Below, piece after piece: positions 5,443-6,529 of a DNA stretch of 6,529 bases. Numbering within the stretch: the stretch's first letter is position 1; the number at the start of each line of letters is the position of its first letter. Below the pieces are notes generated by a model, which searched no databases, was not told the origin of the DNA, and saw nothing but the letters and a program-made list of their open reading frames with translations. Source of the DNA: Oscillospiraceae bacterium (GTDB lineage: Bacteria > Bacillota > Clostridia > Oscillospirales > Oscillospiraceae). The stretch lies in NCBI GenBank assembly GCA_009785655.1, contig WQVW01000101.1, positions 1 to 6,529 on the forward strand. The letters are read 5' to 3'. The position numbers and the translations under genes were made by a program.

Positions 5443-6529
5443 ATGGACAACAACAGACAAGGCTCCCTCTTTGACTCCCCTGCGCCGCGCGGGCCGTTAG
5501 CCAGCAGATTGCGACCACGGGATTTGTCGGAGTTTGCGGGGCAGACTCACCTGCTTGCAGAAGGTAAGGTACTGCGAACGATGATTGACCGGGATATGGT
5601 TTCCTCAATGATCTTCTGGGGGCCGCCCGGTGTCGGGAAAACCACACTCGCGCGGATTATCGCCGGGTGTACCAAGTCTGAATTCATCAATTTCAGCGCG
5701 GTGACCAGCGGAATCAAGGAAATTAAAGAAGTCATGAACGCGGCCGACCGCATGAGTCTGATGGGCACGAAAACCATCTTGTTCGTGGATGAAATCCACC
5801 GATTCAACAAGGCTCAGCAGGACGCGTTTTTGCCGTTTGTGGAAAAAGGCAGCATCATCCTCATCGGCGCAACGACTGAAAATCCGTCGTTTGAAATCAA
5901 CTCTGCGCTGCTCTCCCGCTGTCAAGTGTTTGTGCTGCAAGCACTCTCACAAGAGGAACTCACGCAGCTTTTGAAACAGGCATTGTCAAACCCGCGCGGA
6001 TTCGGCGGGCAAAACATACATATCACCGACCAAATGCTGGGCGTCATCGCCGGGTTCGCCAATGGGGATGCTAGGGTCGCCCTCGGCACGTTGGAAATGG
6101 TTATTTTGAACGGCGATACCGATGAATCCGGCACAACGGTGACGCCGGAAATATTAGAGCAATGCATCAGCAAAAAGTCCCTGCTATACGATAAAAATGG
6201 CGAGGAACATTACAACATCATCTCCGCATTGCATAAATCCATGCGCAACAGCGATGTTGACGCCGCGATCTACTGGCTCGCCAGAATGCTGGAGGCTGGG
6301 GAGACGCCGTTGTACGTCGCGCGCAGAATCGTGCGATTCGCCAGTGAGGATATCGGCATGGCCGACAGCCGCGCGCTGGAGATCGCCGTCGCGGCGTATC
6401 AGGCGTGTCACTTTATCGGGATGCCGGAATGCAGTGTTCACCTGACGCACGCGGTCACCTATATGTCAGTTGCACCGAAGTCAAACGCGCTGTGCGTGGC
6501 GTATGAAGACGCCGCCTCCGACGCGCGGA
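5443..6529 (+). CDS. rarA: Replication-associated recombination protein A (RarA/MgsA), 3' end beyond window
   Basis: 362 codons are present; E. coli RarA has about 447, so roughly the last fifth is missing. The ATG at 5443 has GAGGT (5432-5436) 6 nt upstream. The AAA+ core is complete: Walker A GPPGVGKT (60-67), the VTSGIKEIKE block (87-96), Walker B ILFVDEIHRFNK (112-123), sensor 1 GATTENPSF (142-150), arginine finger SR159, and sensor 2 NGDAR (207-211). The C-terminal tetramerisation region begins near 255 and includes YNIISALHKS, ETPLYVARR and the APKSNA signature. RarA is a conserved ATPase that acts at stalled replication forks with single-strand-binding protein and clamp-loading-related functions. 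The N-terminus contains QGSLF (6-10), which fits a sliding-clamp-binding pentapeptide. It probably shares a transcript with the upstream cation-transporter gene. Confidence 0.97.
   Translation, partial: MDNNRQGSLFDSPAPRGPLASRLRPRDLSEFAGQTHLLAEGKVLRTMIDRDMVSSMIFWGPPGVGKTTLARIIAGCTKSEFINFSAVTSGIKEIKEVMNAADRMSLMGTKTILFVDEIHRFNKAQQDAFLPFVEKGSIILIGATTENPSFEINSALLSRCQVFVLQALSQEELTQLLKQALSNPRGFGGQNIHITDQMLGVIAGFANGDARVALGTLEMVILNGDTDESGTTVTPEILEQCISKKSLLYDKNGEEHYNIISALHKSMRNSDVDAAIYWLARMLEAGETPLYVARRIVRFASEDIGMADSRALEIAVAAYQACHFIGMPECSVHLTHAVTYMSVAPKSNALCVAYEDAASDAR

Overview
The window looks like a piece of the chromosome of a Bacillota bacterium, probably a clostridial lineage. The reasons are strong purine-rich Shine-Dalgarno sites (AGGAGG, GGAGG, AGGAG), near-consensus sigma-A-type promoters with extended -10 boxes, moderate GC content, and proteins of Gram-positive type. 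This assignment is inference from style, not from a database match. I see no tRNA, rRNA, CRISPR array, transposase or phage gene.

Two divergent gene blocks flank a control region of about 240 bp (3819-4057). Leftwards (minus strand) runs a three-gene unit: a MoxR-type AAA+ ATPase (2880-3818), a membrane-anchored DUF58 protein (1720-2865), and a large polytopic membrane protein of the TgpA/transglutaminase-like family (1-1727) that is cut by the window start before its expected transglutaminase domain. The second and third genes overlap by 8 nt. This is the widespread MoxR-DUF58-TgpA arrangement, thought to act as a chaperone-like ATPase with its envelope partners, though its substrates are largely unknown.

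Rightwards (plus strand) runs a DUF21-CBS-CorC_HlyC membrane protein (4058-5398), probably a divalent-cation (Mg2+/Co2+-type) transport or efflux protein. It is followed by rarA (5443-6529, cut by the window end), the AAA+ ATPase of stalled-fork processing. The two are 44 bp apart, with a hairpin abutting the rarA ribosome binding site.

The main anomaly is inside the TgpA-like gene. About 400 bp (roughly 264-668) are open and in frame, but differ sharply in base composition and leucine codon use from the flanking exported-domain sequence, and carry a degenerate repeat of about 31-35 residues. It looks like an in-frame insertion or replacement in the extracytoplasmic domain. The second point of interest is the divergent control region. 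It holds two good promoters, a CRP/FNR-type palindrome over the predicted start of the cation-transporter transcript, a short direct repeat flanking that promoter, and an isolated hairpin with a T-tract. The remaining genes look ordinary, and I found no convincing evidence of a wholly new system here.
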